Assembly (NCBI GenBank): GCA_002392765.1
Contig: DGHT01000036.1
Span: forward strand, 1-64,000
Reading direction: 5' to 3'
Source of the DNA: Verrucomicrobia bacterium UBA3841
Lineage (GTDB): Bacteria > Verrucomicrobiota > Kiritimatiellia > RFP12 > UBA1067
DNA length: 64,000 nt
Of this stretch, positions 26,012 through 34,494 are shown piece after piece. How positions within the stretch are numbered: the stretch's first letter is position 1; each line of letters begins with the position of its first letter. The notes under the pieces were generated by a model. It saw nothing but the letters and a program-made list of their open reading frames with translations. It did not search any database and was not told where the DNA came from. The position numbers and the translations under genes are program-made.

Positions 26012-27115
26012 ATGTTGGAAAAAGAGGCTTATGTCGCATTCAACCTTACCGAACGGATCGGTTCGGTAAAGGTTGCCGAACTCGCCGGACGCTGCGGCGG
26101 AGTCGCGGAAGCATACGCCCGCTATCCAGACAAGATTTCCCGCGCGGGCGGACCGGTTGACGTTGAAAGGGAGTTCGCCCTCGCCAGAAAATACGGCATG
26201 GAGATACTCACGCCGGCCGACGACGCATATCCGGAAATGCTGAGGGATATTCCCGGCCGGCCGCTGGCGATCTACGTAAAAGGGGACGTGAAAGCCCTGT
26301 CCAGGCCATCGGTGTCCATAGTGGGTACGAGACGGGCCACGCCGTACGGACTCGACCAGGCGTACAGGATTTCCCGCGATCTCGCATCGGCGGGCTGGTG
26401 CATCGTTTCCGGGCTCGCCGTCGGGATAGACGCGAGGGCCCACCGGGGCGCGCTCGATGCGTCCGGGATTACGGTAGGCGTTCTCGGTTCCGCGCTAGAC
26501 GAATTCTATCCGGACGAGAACAGGGAACTCGCCCGCGAAATCGTCGCCAAGGGCGGCGCGGTCATAAGCGAGTTCCCTTTCGGAAGGCAGCCGGACCAGC
26601 AGACGTTTCCCCAGCGCAACCATGTCGTCGCAGGCCTTTCGAGGGGCGTCGTGGCGGTAGAGGCCGCGATAAAGAGCGGGACGCTGATAACGACCGGTAT
26701 AGCCGCAGAGATCGGGCGCACCGTCATGGCCGTCCCGGGAAGGGTCGATGCGCGCGGTTCCGCCGGGTGTCTTGCGCTGATACGCGACGGCGCGAGGCTT
26801 GTGAGAAACGCGCGAGACGTCGAGGACGAGCTTTCATTCCTCTGTCCGCAGTCCGCCGCGCAGAAAAGGAAGCTGTTCCCCGAACGGCGCGAAGAGAAAG
26901 AACCGGAAGCGCGCGCGTCCGTTCCGGCGCCGAAGTTCAGCGTGGAGGAATCGATCGTCATGCGGCATGTCGACGAAAACGGCGTCACGCTCGATTCGCT
27001 CGTCGAGAAGACGGGGCTTGCCGCATCGACCGTCAATTCCACCTGCATGGGGCTGAGAGTGAAAGGCAGACTCAGGTTTCTCCCCGGAAACAGGGTCGCG
27101 GTGCCGTCCCGATAG
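26012..27115 (+). CDS. dprA: DNA-processing protein DprA
   Basis: DprA loads RecA on incoming single-stranded DNA during transformation. The 367 residues have an N-terminal helix-hairpin region, the Rossmann-type core (PSVSIVGTRRATPYGLDQAY, SGLAVGIDARAHRGAL, PFGRQPDQQTFPQRNHVVAG, IKSGTLITT), and a C-terminal winged helix (about 310-365, SIVMRHVDENGVTLDSLVEK). Length and order are normal. It stands opposite tRNA-Glu, and the PHP gene follows after one base. Confidence 0.93.
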   Translation: MLEKEAYVAFNLTERIGSVKVAELAGRCGGVAEAYARYPDKISRAGGPVDVEREFALARKYGMEILTPADDAYPEMLRDIPGRPLAIYVKGDVKALSRPSVSIVGTRRATPYGLDQAYRISRDLASAGWCIVSGLAVGIDARAHRGALDASGITVGVLGSALDEFYPDENRELAREIVAKGGAVISEFPFGRQPDQQTFPQRNHVVAGLSRGVVAVEAAIKSGTLITTGIAAEIGRTVMAVPGRVDARGSAGCLALIRDGARLVRNARDVEDELSFLCPQSAAQKRKLFPERREEKEPEARASVPAPKFSVEESIVMRHVDENGVTLDSLVEKTGLAASTVNSTCMGLRVKGRLRFLPGNRVAVPSR

Positions 27116-27116
27116 A

Positions 27117-27914
27117 ATGAAAGCGAACTTCCATACGCATACGACGTGGTGCGACGGAAAGGACACTCCGCGCGCAGTGGCCGAATCTGCGATGGCCAAG
27201 GGTTTCGACTGCCTGGGGTTTTCTTCGCATGCGATGCTTCCCGGGCGTTTCCTGGACTGGGCCCTGACGCCGGAAAAGGCGCCTCTGTACGCGGCGGACA
27301 TCCGCGCTCTCGCAGCCGAATACGCGGGACGGCTGCGGATTCTGTGCGGCGTCGAAGCCGACTGGCTCGAGGGCGAAGCCGAGCCGTCGTACGCCGCTTA
27401 TTCGCCGGTCGCGCCGGACTACATTATCGGTTCGGTGCATTTCATCCGCACGGCCGGAGGGAATGTCGCCGAAGTCGACAAATCACCGGAGTCTATGGAA
27501 GCATCGGTGCGCGACTTTTTCGGATCCGATGTCAGGGCGTTCGTCGAAGCGTATTTCAAGGCCGTGAGGGAATCGCTCGCATTCGATTTCGACATAGTCG
27601 GACATCCCGATCTCGTAAGAAAATTCAACGCGGGCGGCAGGTACTTCGACGAAACGGCGCCGTGGTATGTCAAGGCGATGGAAAATACGGCGGACGCAAT
27701 CGCCTCGAGCGGCAAGATCGTGGAGATCAACACCGGCGCGATTTCGCGCGGCTGGCTCGACGACGCGTATCCGTCGGCGGCGTTCCGCGCAATGCTGCGC
27801 GAAAGAGGCGTCCGCTTCGTTCTTTCCGCCGACGCGCACAGCGCAAGCGCGATCGACTGCGCGTTCGACAGGTTTTCCGGCTGCGAAACCCTGGTCCCCG
27901 GAGAAATCGCCTGA
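27117..27914 (+). CDS. PHP-domain histidinol-phosphatase-like hydrolase
   Basis: The 265 residues show PHP metal motifs: NFHTHTTWCDGKDTPR at the N-terminus, GFSSHAM, the central CGVEADWLEG, a SVHFIRT segment, GHPDLVRKFN and the late SADAHS. This arrangement matches HisK-type histidinol-phosphate phosphatases, but many relatives act on other phosphates. It starts 1 base after the dprA stop. No other his gene is nearby. Confidence 0.78.
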   Translation: MKANFHTHTTWCDGKDTPRAVAESAMAKGFDCLGFSSHAMLPGRFLDWALTPEKAPLYAADIRALAAEYAGRLRILCGVEADWLEGEAEPSYAAYSPVAPDYIIGSVHFIRTAGGNVAEVDKSPESMEASVRDFFGSDVRAFVEAYFKAVRESLAFDFDIVGHPDLVRKFNAGGRYFDETAPWYVKAMENTADAIASSGKIVEINTGAISRGWLDDAYPSAAFRAMLRERGVRFVLSADAHSASAIDCAFDRFSGCETLVPGEIA

Positions 27915-28049
27915 CCCCTCCGGCCTCTGCGCGCGCATGCGGCGGTAAACGGACGCCACATCGGCGGATGCAAGTTTCCTGTTGTAGATTGCAATTGCTT
28001 CAAGACCGCAGCTTTGATATAATCACTGCAGAAGAGGAGATATTCTATC
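27915..28049 (+). promoter_or_regulatory. Promoter region of the sorbose-reductase-like operon
   Basis: TTGCTT at 27995-28000 and TATAAT at 28018-28023 are 17 bases apart, with the -10 again inside TTTGATATAAT. Unlike the leaderless cases, a Shine-Dalgarno (GAAGAGGAGA) lies 9 bases before ATG 28050. Confidence 0.65.
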
Positions 28050-29447
28050 ATGAATGCAAAGGCATGGAGGCTCTACGGAGCAAAAGACGCGCGGCTGGAG
28101 GATGTTGAACTCGAGAGCGCTGGCGAGGATGGCGTCGTTGTGGAGATCGTGACTAACACGATCTGCCTGAGCGACTACAAGGGGATTTCCCTCGGAACCG
28201 GACACAAGCGCGTACCGAAGGATATAGCGACGAACCCGATTATGTTCGGACACGAGATCTCGGGAATCGTGCGCGAGGTCGGCGCGAAGTGGGCGTCGCA
28301 ATTCAAGCCGGGACAGCGCGTCTGCATACAGCCGGCGTTCAACATCCCCGGACACGAACTCGAGACGATGGGCTATTCGTGGCATTCAGTCGGCGGCGAG
28401 ACGACGCACGTCTACCTGCCGTCGATAATCATGGAGATGGGCTGCCTCCTTCCGTACGACGGCGACGCGTACTTCAAGTGTTCGCTCGCCGAGCCGATAA
28501 GCTGCATCGTTTCCGCTTTCCGGTCGAACTACCACCATCCTTTCGGCTCGCACGTCCACGAGATGGGAATCGAAAACGGCGGCACGATGCTCCTGATGGC
28601 CGGATGCGGCGCGATGGGGCTTGGCTGCATAGACATCGCGTGCCACTCGCCCGAAAAGCGTCCGCGCCGTCTCGTAGTCACCGATATCGACGATATGCGG
28701 CTCGAGCGCGCGGCGAGGATGTTTTTGAGGGAAGAGGGAAGGGGGAAGAGGGAAGAGGAAAGAGGCGCGATCGTCGCTTCCGGGAAGGTGAACAATGTAG
28801 ACGTTTATTTCGTGAATACGAAGAGCGTGGAAAATCCCGTCGCCTACCTCAAGTCGCTCAACAGCGACGATCCTGTGGATGCCGCGAATCCGACTTCGAC
28901 TGGCGGCGGATACGACGACATCTTCCTCTTTGCGGCCGTTCCCGCGCTCATCACGCAGTGCTCGGACCTGCTGGCGTTCGGCGGATGTCTCAACTTCTTC
29001 GCGGGGCCGACGGACCAGAAGCTCTCCGCGCCGTTCAACTTCTACAACATCCACTACATGAACCACCACATCGTCGCCAACTCCGGCGGCGACGTGAAGG
29101 ACATGTCCGACTCGGTCGACTGGATCGGCAAAGGATACCTCCATCCCGAGGTGATGATAACCCATGTCGGCGGACTTTCCTCCGCCGCGCAGGCAACGCT
29201 GGATCTGCCCAACATCCCGGGCGGCAAGCGTCTCGTGTACACGCATGTAGACATGCCTATGGTCGCAATCTCCGACTTCGCGGAAAAGGGCAAGTCCGAT
29301 CCTTTCTACGCCGAACTCGACCGCATCTGCACCGCGAACAGCGGGCTCTGGTGCAAGGAGGCGGAGGACTTCCTTCTTGCAAACGCGCCGAAGATTTCCA
29401 TCGGCGCACCGAAGGAAAAGATCGTGGAGCGGCGGATCGTGCTGTAA
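28050..29447 (+). CDS. Zinc-type alcohol dehydrogenase, L-sorbose-1-phosphate-reductase-like
   Basis: The 465 residues belong to the medium-chain dehydrogenase family: TNTICLSDYKG with the zinc-ligand Cys, GHEISGIVREVG, the nucleotide-binding LLMAGCGAMGLGCIDIA and PLRRLVVTDID-like region. Overall order resembles sorbose-1-phosphate reductase, which makes glucitol-6-phosphate. The partner PfkB gene starts 11 bases later. Residues about 226-240 (REEGRGKREEERG) are an insertion coded by a GGGAAGA-type repeat at 28727-28772 that keeps the frame. The substrate is inferred. Confidence 0.75.
   Translation: MNAKAWRLYGAKDARLEDVELESAGEDGVVVEIVTNTICLSDYKGISLGTGHKRVPKDIATNPIMFGHEISGIVREVGAKWASQFKPGQRVCIQPAFNIPGHELETMGYSWHSVGGETTHVYLPSIIMEMGCLLPYDGDAYFKCSLAEPISCIVSAFRSNYHHPFGSHVHEMGIENGGTMLLMAGCGAMGLGCIDIACHSPEKRPRRLVVTDIDDMRLERAARMFLREEGRGKREEERGAIVASGKVNNVDVYFVNTKSVENPVAYLKSLNSDDPVDAANPTSTGGGYDDIFLFAAVPALITQCSDLLAFGGCLNFFAGPTDQKLSAPFNFYNIHYMNHHIVANSGGDVKDMSDSVDWIGKGYLHPEVMITHVGGLSSAAQATLDLPNIPGGKRLVYTHVDMPMVAISDFAEKGKSDPFYAELDRICTANSGLWCKEAEDFLLANAPKISIGAPKEKIVERRIVL
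28727..28772. repeat. G/A-rich repeat inserted in the dehydrogenase gene
   Basis: Consecutive GAGGGAAGA/GGGGGAAGA-type units lie inside the coding sequence without breaking the frame. The same GAGGGAAGAGG string recurs twice in the neighbouring PfkB gene (30409-30480). Confidence 0.65.
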
Positions 29448-29458
29448 TCGAGGCGGTC

Positions 29459-30577
29459 ATGGAAAACACGGACACCAGATTCTTCTGCCTTTGCATGAGC
29501 CCTGCGATCGATGCGACGGTGAGGCTGCCGCATGCGCCGAGGGGCGAAGGCGAAATCTTCAAGGATGTCGCCGAGGATGAGAACGTGGGCGGAAAGGCCG
29601 TCAACGTCGCTCGCTGGCTGGCGATAAGAGGCGCGGAGGTCGCCTGCGGCGGACTTCTCGGCGAGGACAACGACAGGCCTTTCGTCAAGGAACTTGCAAA
29701 GTACGCCATCGAGGACAGATTCGTGCGCGTTCCCGGAGCGACTCGCAGAAACGAGATGATCGTGTGGCCGGGAGGATCGGTGAAGCTCAACCGCGCGGCT
29801 TTTCCCGGATTGGGGAACGGGACGGCCGGGACAGGCGGGACAGATGTGACGGCCAGGGCGATTGACGCTTTGGCAGACGATGTTTTGTCGCGGTTGTCCG
29901 GTTCGTCTAAGATGTCCCGCGCTGACGCCGTAGCGGTCCTTTCCGGTTCGCTGCCGCCCGCCGTCCCGAAAGATTTCTACGCGAAGGCCGTCGCGCTGTT
30001 GAAGTCGCTCGGCTTGACCGTGGTTCTCGACGCGAGCGGCGAGGCCATGAAACTCGCGCTAGACGCCGGGCCCGACCTCATAAAGCCAAATGCGGAAGAA
30101 TGCGAAGCGCTCGTCGGATTCGTTCCGGATACGCCGGAAGGGTTTGCCAGGGCAACGGCGCTCCTCCGCGAAAAGGCGGCTCACGTCGTCATTTCAGACG
30201 GCGGATCCGGTGCGTGGTTCGACGGCGAATTCGTCGCCGCGCCGAAGGTCGACGTGACCGATACGACGGCTGCGGGCGATACTCTTCTTGCGGAATTGTG
30301 CTGGAGAATGTTTGGGGGTGGAACAGGAAAACTGGGGGAACATATCCCCCGAGCGAAGGTTGTCCGCAACGCGGATGCCCTAGCAGGGGTGGCGTCTCGC
30401 CCGTTTGAAGAGGGAAGAGAGAAACTGGGGGAACGGGCGTCTCGCCCGTTTGATGAGGGAAGAGGAATGAGGGAAGAGGGGAAATGGGCGGTTGCCGCCG
30501 GCTCCGCCGCCTGCACCATGCCCGGCGGAGCTCCACCGCCAGTCGAACTTGTCGAACGTCTTGCGGGCGAAAGATGA
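29459..30577 (+). CDS. PfkB-family sugar kinase, 1-phosphofructokinase-like, with repeat insertion
   Basis: The 372 residues fit the PfkB family (fructose-1-phosphate, tagatose-6-phosphate or related kinases): MSPAIDATV start, ENVGGKAVNVARWLAIRG, LSGSLPPAVPKDFY, LIKPNAEECEAL and the catalytic-loop DTTAAGDTLL (GAGD is AAGD here). About 53 residues between WRMFGGG and KWAVAAGSAAC are not family sequence. They are coded by a palindromic element (30328-30480), and the frame continues into the normal C-terminus. A smaller GGGACRG-type insertion is at 29813-29845. Activity may or may not survive. The start follows the dehydrogenase by 11 bases. Confidence 0.8.
   Translation: MENTDTRFFCLCMSPAIDATVRLPHAPRGEGEIFKDVAEDENVGGKAVNVARWLAIRGAEVACGGLLGEDNDRPFVKELAKYAIEDRFVRVPGATRRNEMIVWPGGSVKLNRAAFPGLGNGTAGTGGTDVTARAIDALADDVLSRLSGSSKMSRADAVAVLSGSLPPAVPKDFYAKAVALLKSLGLTVVLDASGEAMKLALDAGPDLIKPNAEECEALVGFVPDTPEGFARATALLREKAAHVVISDGGSGAWFDGEFVAAPKVDVTDTTAAGDTLLAELCWRMFGGGTGKLGEHIPRAKVVRNADALAGVASRPFEEGREKLGERASRPFDEGRGMREEGKWAVAAGSAACTMPGGAPPPVELVERLAGER
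29813..29845. repeat. Short GGGACRGSC tandem repeat inside the PfkB gene
   Basis: About three units of GGGAC-type 9-mers code for the Gly/Thr-rich GNGTAGTGGTD segment, in a surface loop of the kinase. The family normally has no such stretch here. Confidence 0.5.
30328..30480. repeat. Tandem palindromic element inside the PfkB gene (family B)
   Basis: Two adjacent copies share AACTGGGGGAAC ... GGCGTCTCGCCCGTTTGA and GAGGGAAGA. The second copy is the short form, with a perfect hairpin AACGGGCG TCT CGCCCGTT. The first copy carries about 48 extra bases holding further hairpins (GGGGGA/TCCCCC, CCGC/GCGG, CCCT/AGGG). Reverse-oriented copies lie at 53992-54139 and 54372-54412. The insertion stays in frame. 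Confidence 0.85.
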
Positions 30578-31548
30578 AAATGGAAAACACTTCCAGACGG
30601 GATTTCATCCGCAACGGTTTTGCAATGGTCGGGGCCGGGATGTCCGTTATCGCTGCGGCGGACTCCGCCGCGGCATCGGGCGCACATGAAGCCGCCGGAG
30701 ATCCGGCTCAAGGGCTGGACGTCACGGCCGATTCCGAGACTCGTTCCGCGTCCGCCCGCAAGCTTAAGGTCCGCTTCCTCGGCACCGGCGCGATCGACTG
30801 GGAGCGCGGGCCGAACGAATTCGGGGAAACGCGCCGTTTCGCGAGCGTGCTGGTGAACGGGAAAGCGCTTATCGACCTGACAGGACGCACTCGCGAGATG
30901 CTGCCGGAGGGATGCCGTCCGGAAGCAGTGTTCTACACCCACTCGCATCGCGACCACTTCGACGCAGAAGCCGCTCTTTCTCTCGGCGTCAAGCGCGTCT
31001 ACTGCCACAAGTCGTGGGCCAAGACGGCTGTCGAGAAATTCGAGCAGGCGGCGAACGGACGTCCCGTTCCCGAAGTCAACGGCATCGTATTCGGCGCGCC
31101 GGTCCCCGTATGCGGCACCATGTTCACCGCGCTTCCCGCAAACCATTCCACGAAGCGCAAGGGAGAACATTGCGCCATCTATCTTATCGACAAAGGGCCG
31201 GCGCGCCTGCTTTACGCGACTGACACTTGCGGCATTCCGCGCGACGCGCTGAAACACGCCGGACTGGAGCGGAACGCAGGCCGTCCGCTCACGGCGATAA
31301 TCATGGAAGCGACTGCGGGAATCGGACAGGAGGACAATCCGCGCTTCTTCTTTTCGCATTCGTCCGTCGATCTCGTGGCGAGAACCGTCCGCGCCCTCGC
31401 AGCGACAGGACGCTACCGTCCGCCGGCTTCGCGTCCCGTCTATATCACGCATCTTATCCGGTCCCAGTACGCTTCGATGGCCGAGTTGGAGAATACCCTC
31501 CCCGCGCCGCTCAAAGCCGCATACGACGGTCTGGAAGTGGAGTTTTGA
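30574..31548 (+). CDS. Tat-exported metallo-beta-lactamase-fold hydrolase
   Basis: ATG 30574 overlaps the PfkB stop (ATGA). The 324 residues begin with a twin-arginine signal (SRRDFIRN) and a hydrophobic stretch. The mature domain has the MBL metal motif YTHSHRDHFD, an LPANHST segment, LLYATDTCG, and a late SHSSVD...THLI. The protein is exported folded, and its substrate (perhaps a phosphoester or glycan ester) is unknown. The last about 22 codons (ENTLPAPLKAAYDGLEVEF) are duplicated at 53888-53963 inside another gene. Confidence 0.8.
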   Translation: MKMENTSRRDFIRNGFAMVGAGMSVIAAADSAAASGAHEAAGDPAQGLDVTADSETRSASARKLKVRFLGTGAIDWERGPNEFGETRRFASVLVNGKALIDLTGRTREMLPEGCRPEAVFYTHSHRDHFDAEAALSLGVKRVYCHKSWAKTAVEKFEQAANGRPVPEVNGIVFGAPVPVCGTMFTALPANHSTKRKGEHCAIYLIDKGPARLLYATDTCGIPRDALKHAGLERNAGRPLTAIIMEATAGIGQEDNPRFFFSHSSVDLVARTVRALAATGRYRPPASRPVYITHLIRSQYASMAELENTLPAPLKAAYDGLEVEF

Positions 31549-31740
31549 GCCTCCGCCCGGCGGCGATATCAAGGAGATGCGGCATCCTGCCGCGTCCCTT
31601 TGCAAAACCTGCTTGTTTGTCTCACGCAAAGTACGCAAAGTTCGCAAAGCAACCATAGAAAAGAAACTTTGCGCGCTTCGCGAACTTGGCGTGAAATATA
31701 TTCGGAGGGCAAATACCTCCAATGACAACAATCCCACAAT
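31475..31740. repeat. Segmental duplication, copy 1
   Basis: Bases 31475-31550 (3' end of the MBL gene) and 31562-31740 recur at 53888-53963 and 54149-54327 with only a few changes in the 179-base second block. In copy 2 the two blocks are separated by about 185 bases of other repeats, against 11 bases here. Confidence 0.9.
31622..31694. repeat. CGCAAAG palindromic element (family A), intergenic
   Basis: The left arm TCACGCAAAG...CGCAAAG and right arm CTTCGCG...TTGGCGTGA form a long imperfect hairpin of 73 bases. Other copies are at 32974-33041, 46555-46632 and 54209-54281. Dispersed repeats with the CGCAAAG arms are common in many environmental bacteria. Confidence 0.85.
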
Positions 31741-31776
31741 TCCTCAGTTCCATCTTCCCTCAATTAAAGTCGAAAA

Positions 31777-31792
31777 AGTGTCATAGGACACT
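31777..31792. promoter_or_regulatory. Candidate operator palindrome of the GntR/LacI-type regulator
   Basis: A perfect inverted repeat AGTGTC ATAG GACACT ends 24 bases upstream of the -10 box TATAAT (31817-31822), overlapping the -35 zone. It may bind the regulator encoded just downstream. A similar TGTCC TTTA GGACA palindrome is at 59350-59363. Confidence 0.5.
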
Positions 31793-31816
31793 ATGCTTTC
31801 ACCGTCCTTCTTTTGC

Positions 31817-31822
31817 TATAAT
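31817..31822 (+). promoter_or_regulatory. -10 box of the regulator/fucosidase operon
   Basis: TATAAT in the context TTTGCTATAAT, 22 bases before ATG 31845. The -35 box is unclear and may be replaced by activator or overlapped by the palindrome at 31777. Confidence 0.5.
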
Positions 31823-31844
31823 ATTGGTGAAAGCAGGGTCGAGT

Positions 31845-32942
31845 ATGTCGGAAAACAAAGCAACTGCAATCGCAATCGCCATCAAGAAGAAAATCGAAGA
31901 CGGCAAATACGGCGCGGGCAAACCGCTGCCGAGCGTCCGGGCTTTGATGCGCATGCACTGCATAGCGCGTTCCACGGCAAACCGGGTTCTGCAGGAACTC
32001 GCCCGAATGGGTGTCGCGCGCCTGCGCAGAGGCGCGGGAACGTTCGTGAACAAACATGCCGCATCCCGGAAGATCGGACTGATCGTCCCCGGCGTCGCGG
32101 TCACTGATTTTTTCAAGCCCGTCGTCAGCGAGATCAACAACCTTGCGCGCGATGCTGGATACGACCTCCTTTTCCGCGAGGTGTGGAGCGAGAACCGCGA
32201 GGAGCGCATTGCGCAGGTGCGCGAGTTCGCCGCGGAGTTCGTAAAGGGCAATTTCGCGGGCGTGATCTACGAGCCGCTTGCGGGGCCGATAGGCGACGAG
32301 ATCAACCCGCGCATCCTGTCGGTGTTCGACAAGAAGAACATACCGGTCGTCCTCCTCGACTGCGACATCGTGCCGTTCCCAGAACGAAGCCACTACGACG
32401 TCGTCGGCGTAAACGACCTCGAAGCCGGAGCGCGGATTGCGAAGCACCTCTTGGACATCGGCGCGAAGCGCATACACTTCCTCATCTGCTCGCTTTGTCC
32501 GACGACTTTCTCGAACAGGCTCGCGGGAGCGGAGTCGCAGCTGAAGCTCGCGGGCGTGAAGATTCCGAATGGCGGGAACGTGCTCTACGCCGAGGCGGAC
32601 GACCTCAAGGCGCTGAAGCGCTACCTCAGGAAGCAGACGCGGCGACCGGACGCGTTCATCTGCAGCAACGACGCCATCGCGGCGGTCTTCAAGCAGACTC
32701 TGGAGAAGGCAGGCCTTCGCGTTCCGGAGGACGTGATGCTCACCGGCTTTGCCGACCTTTCCGTCGCATCGCTCATGACTCCGCCATTGACAACGATCCG
32801 CCAGAACCGCGAGCAGATGGCGCAGGCCGCGTTCCGGCGGCTGATGGATCGAATCGAAAATCCGTCTCTTCCTCCGTGCGACATCTTCCTCCCCGCGCCG
32901 CTTATCGCTCGCGGATCGACAACAAAAGGCTGTTCAAAATGA
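31845..32942 (+). CDS. GntR/LacI-type sugar-responsive transcription regulator
   Basis: The 365 residues combine a GntR winged helix (about 5-70: AIAIKKKIEDGKYGAGKPLP, SVRALMRMHCIARSTANRVL, GAGTFVNK) with a LacI/periplasmic-binding-protein sensor (IGLIVPGVAVTDFF; GVNDLEAGARIAKHLLDIGA; FICSNDAIAAVF; LTGFADLSVASLMTPPLTTI). The layout is like AraR. ATG 31845 is chosen over earlier in-frame starts because it begins the winged helix. The fucosidase ATG overlaps its stop, so it likely senses a sugar freed by the neighbouring enzymes. A palindrome at 31777-31792 is a candidate operator. Confidence 0.85.
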   Translation: MSENKATAIAIAIKKKIEDGKYGAGKPLPSVRALMRMHCIARSTANRVLQELARMGVARLRRGAGTFVNKHAASRKIGLIVPGVAVTDFFKPVVSEINNLARDAGYDLLFREVWSENREERIAQVREFAAEFVKGNFAGVIYEPLAGPIGDEINPRILSVFDKKNIPVVLLDCDIVPFPERSHYDVVGVNDLEAGARIAKHLLDIGAKRIHFLICSLCPTTFSNRLAGAESQLKLAGVKIPNGGNVLYAEADDLKALKRYLRKQTRRPDAFICSNDAIAAVFKQTLEKAGLRVPEDVMLTGFADLSVASLMTPPLTTIRQNREQMAQAAFRRLMDRIENPSLPPCDIFLPAPLIARGSTTKGCSK

Positions 32943-34468
32943 ATGACTTGATGGGAAAATCTTGTTTTTGGCATCACGCAAAGTCCGCAAAGTTCGCAAA
33001 GTTTCTTTCAGGACTTCGCGGACTTGGCGAACATTGCGTGAGAATTAAACTCGCCTTCGCATTGCTGTGCGTATTTTCGTCCGTTATTGCCACAGCGACA
33101 CCGCGTAGGCTTTTCGCCGAGACTCCAGCGCAGAAGGCCGAGCGTCTTTCCTGGTGGACGCACGACCGCTTCGGCATGTTCATACATTTTGGACTCTATT
33201 CGCTTCCGGCGCGCGGCGAATGGGTGAAGATGACCGAGCGCAAGGATATGAAGGAGGAGAAGTATCAGGAGTACTTCGACAATTTCAACCCCGACCTCTT
33301 CGATGCGAAGGAGTGGGCGAAGACGGCGAAGGCGTCCGGAATGAAATACGCCGTCCTTACGGCGAAACACCACGAGGGCTTTTGCCTCTGGGACTCGAAG
33401 TTCACGGACTACAAAATAACCAACACCGCGTTCAGGCGCGACATCGTAAAGGAGTTCTGCGAGGCGTTCCGCGCCGAGGGCATTCGCGTGGGGCTATACT
33501 ACTCGCTCATCGACTGGCACCACCCCGATTTCACGATCGACGCCCGCCATCCGCGCATGCCGCCGGGGTGCCGTCCCGCCGACCCGTCTGGAACCGTCGG
33601 CGGAGAGGAGACTTGGAAGCGCATCAACGCCGGAAAGGACATGAACCGCTACCGCCAGTATATGAAGGATCAGGTCGGCGAACTTCTCACAAACTACGGG
33701 CGCATTGACATCGTCTGGTTTGACTTTACCTATCCTAACGACGGCGGGCACGGCAAGAGCGCGGCGGACTGGGATTCGGAAGGCCTTCTCAAATACGCGC
33801 GCAGCCTCCAGCCGTGGATTATCGTAGACAACCGCCTTGGGCTTACCGACACGGCGGACGGCTGGGATTTCGTGACGCCCGAGCAGTTCAAGGTCGAGAA
33901 ATGGCCGACCGTGAACGGTGAGCGCGTACCCTGGGAGACGTGCCAGACGCTGTCGGGCAGCTGGGGATATGCCCGCGACGAAATGACGTGGAAGACGACG
34001 GAGAATGTCCTTGCCACATTGATCCATTCCGTCTCGAAGGGCGGCAACATGATCCTGAACATCGGCCCCACGGGGCGCGGACGCTTCGACTTCCGCGCCG
34101 TGAGTCACTTGAAGGACATCGCGGACTGGATGGATCTAAACTCGCGCTCGATCTACGGCTGCACGGAAGCGCCGGAGAAATTCACGCCGCCGGAGAATAC
34201 GGTTCTTACGTACAATCCCGAGACACGCCGGCTCTACATCCATCTCCTGGCCTATCCCGGCGGACGCCTCGCCTGTCCGTTCGCCGCCGACGTCGCCTAC
34301 GCGCAGTTCCTCCACGACGCATCCGAAATCACGCTCGAACGTCACGGTACGGCTGCGGAGCAGACGCAGGAATTCTACAAGAGCGGCAACGAAGGAGTTT
34401 CCTACTTCCTCCTCCCCGCCGTCAAGCCCGACGTCCTCATACCCGTAATCGAGGTGATGCTAAAATGA
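32939..34468 (+). CDS. GH29 alpha-L-fucosidase, first copy, start region altered by a repeat
   Basis: From ATG 32939 (overlapping the regulator stop) the frame gives 509 residues. A palindromic repeat (32974-33041) codes for residues about 12-34. Directly after it comes a normal signal peptide, and the in-frame GTG at 33038, inside the repeat's right arm, would start exactly there (RIKLAFALLCVFSSVIATA; 476 residues). Either start may be used. The GH29 core is complete: WWTHDRFGMFIHFGLYSLPA, LTAKHHEGFCLWDS, HH-W signature and nucleophile Asp in IDIVWFDFTYP (D262 from the long start). It releases terminal alpha-L-fucose outside the cytoplasm. Confidence 0.87.
   Translation: MNDLMGKSCFWHHAKSAKFAKFLSGLRGLGEHCVRIKLAFALLCVFSSVIATATPRRLFAETPAQKAERLSWWTHDRFGMFIHFGLYSLPARGEWVKMTERKDMKEEKYQEYFDNFNPDLFDAKEWAKTAKASGMKYAVLTAKHHEGFCLWDSKFTDYKITNTAFRRDIVKEFCEAFRAEGIRVGLYYSLIDWHHPDFTIDARHPRMPPGCRPADPSGTVGGEETWKRINAGKDMNRYRQYMKDQVGELLTNYGRIDIVWFDFTYPNDGGHGKSAADWDSEGLLKYARSLQPWIIVDNRLGLTDTADGWDFVTPEQFKVEKWPTVNGERVPWETCQTLSGSWGYARDEMTWKTTENVLATLIHSVSKGGNMILNIGPTGRGRFDFRAVSHLKDIADWMDLNSRSIYGCTEAPEKFTPPENTVLTYNPETRRLYIHLLAYPGGRLACPFAADVAYAQFLHDASEITLERHGTAAEQTQEFYKSGNEGVSYFLLPAVKPDVLIPVIEVMLK
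32974..33041. repeat. CGCAAAG palindromic element (family A) at the fucosidase start
   Basis: The left arm TCACGCAAAGTCCGC pairs with the right arm GCGGACTTGGCGAACATTGCGTGA. It sits between the overlapping ATG and the signal-peptide coding region, without a frame break, and its last bases (GTG in TTGCGTGA) can be the start codon. Confidence 0.85.
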
Positions 34469-34494
34469 GCCAGACGCGAGAGTCTTTTTCCAGC

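Noticed and set aside
27915..28049. Riboswitch ahead of the dehydrogenase
   Set aside because: The leader after the -10 box is only about 20 bases, and no conserved fold is visible.
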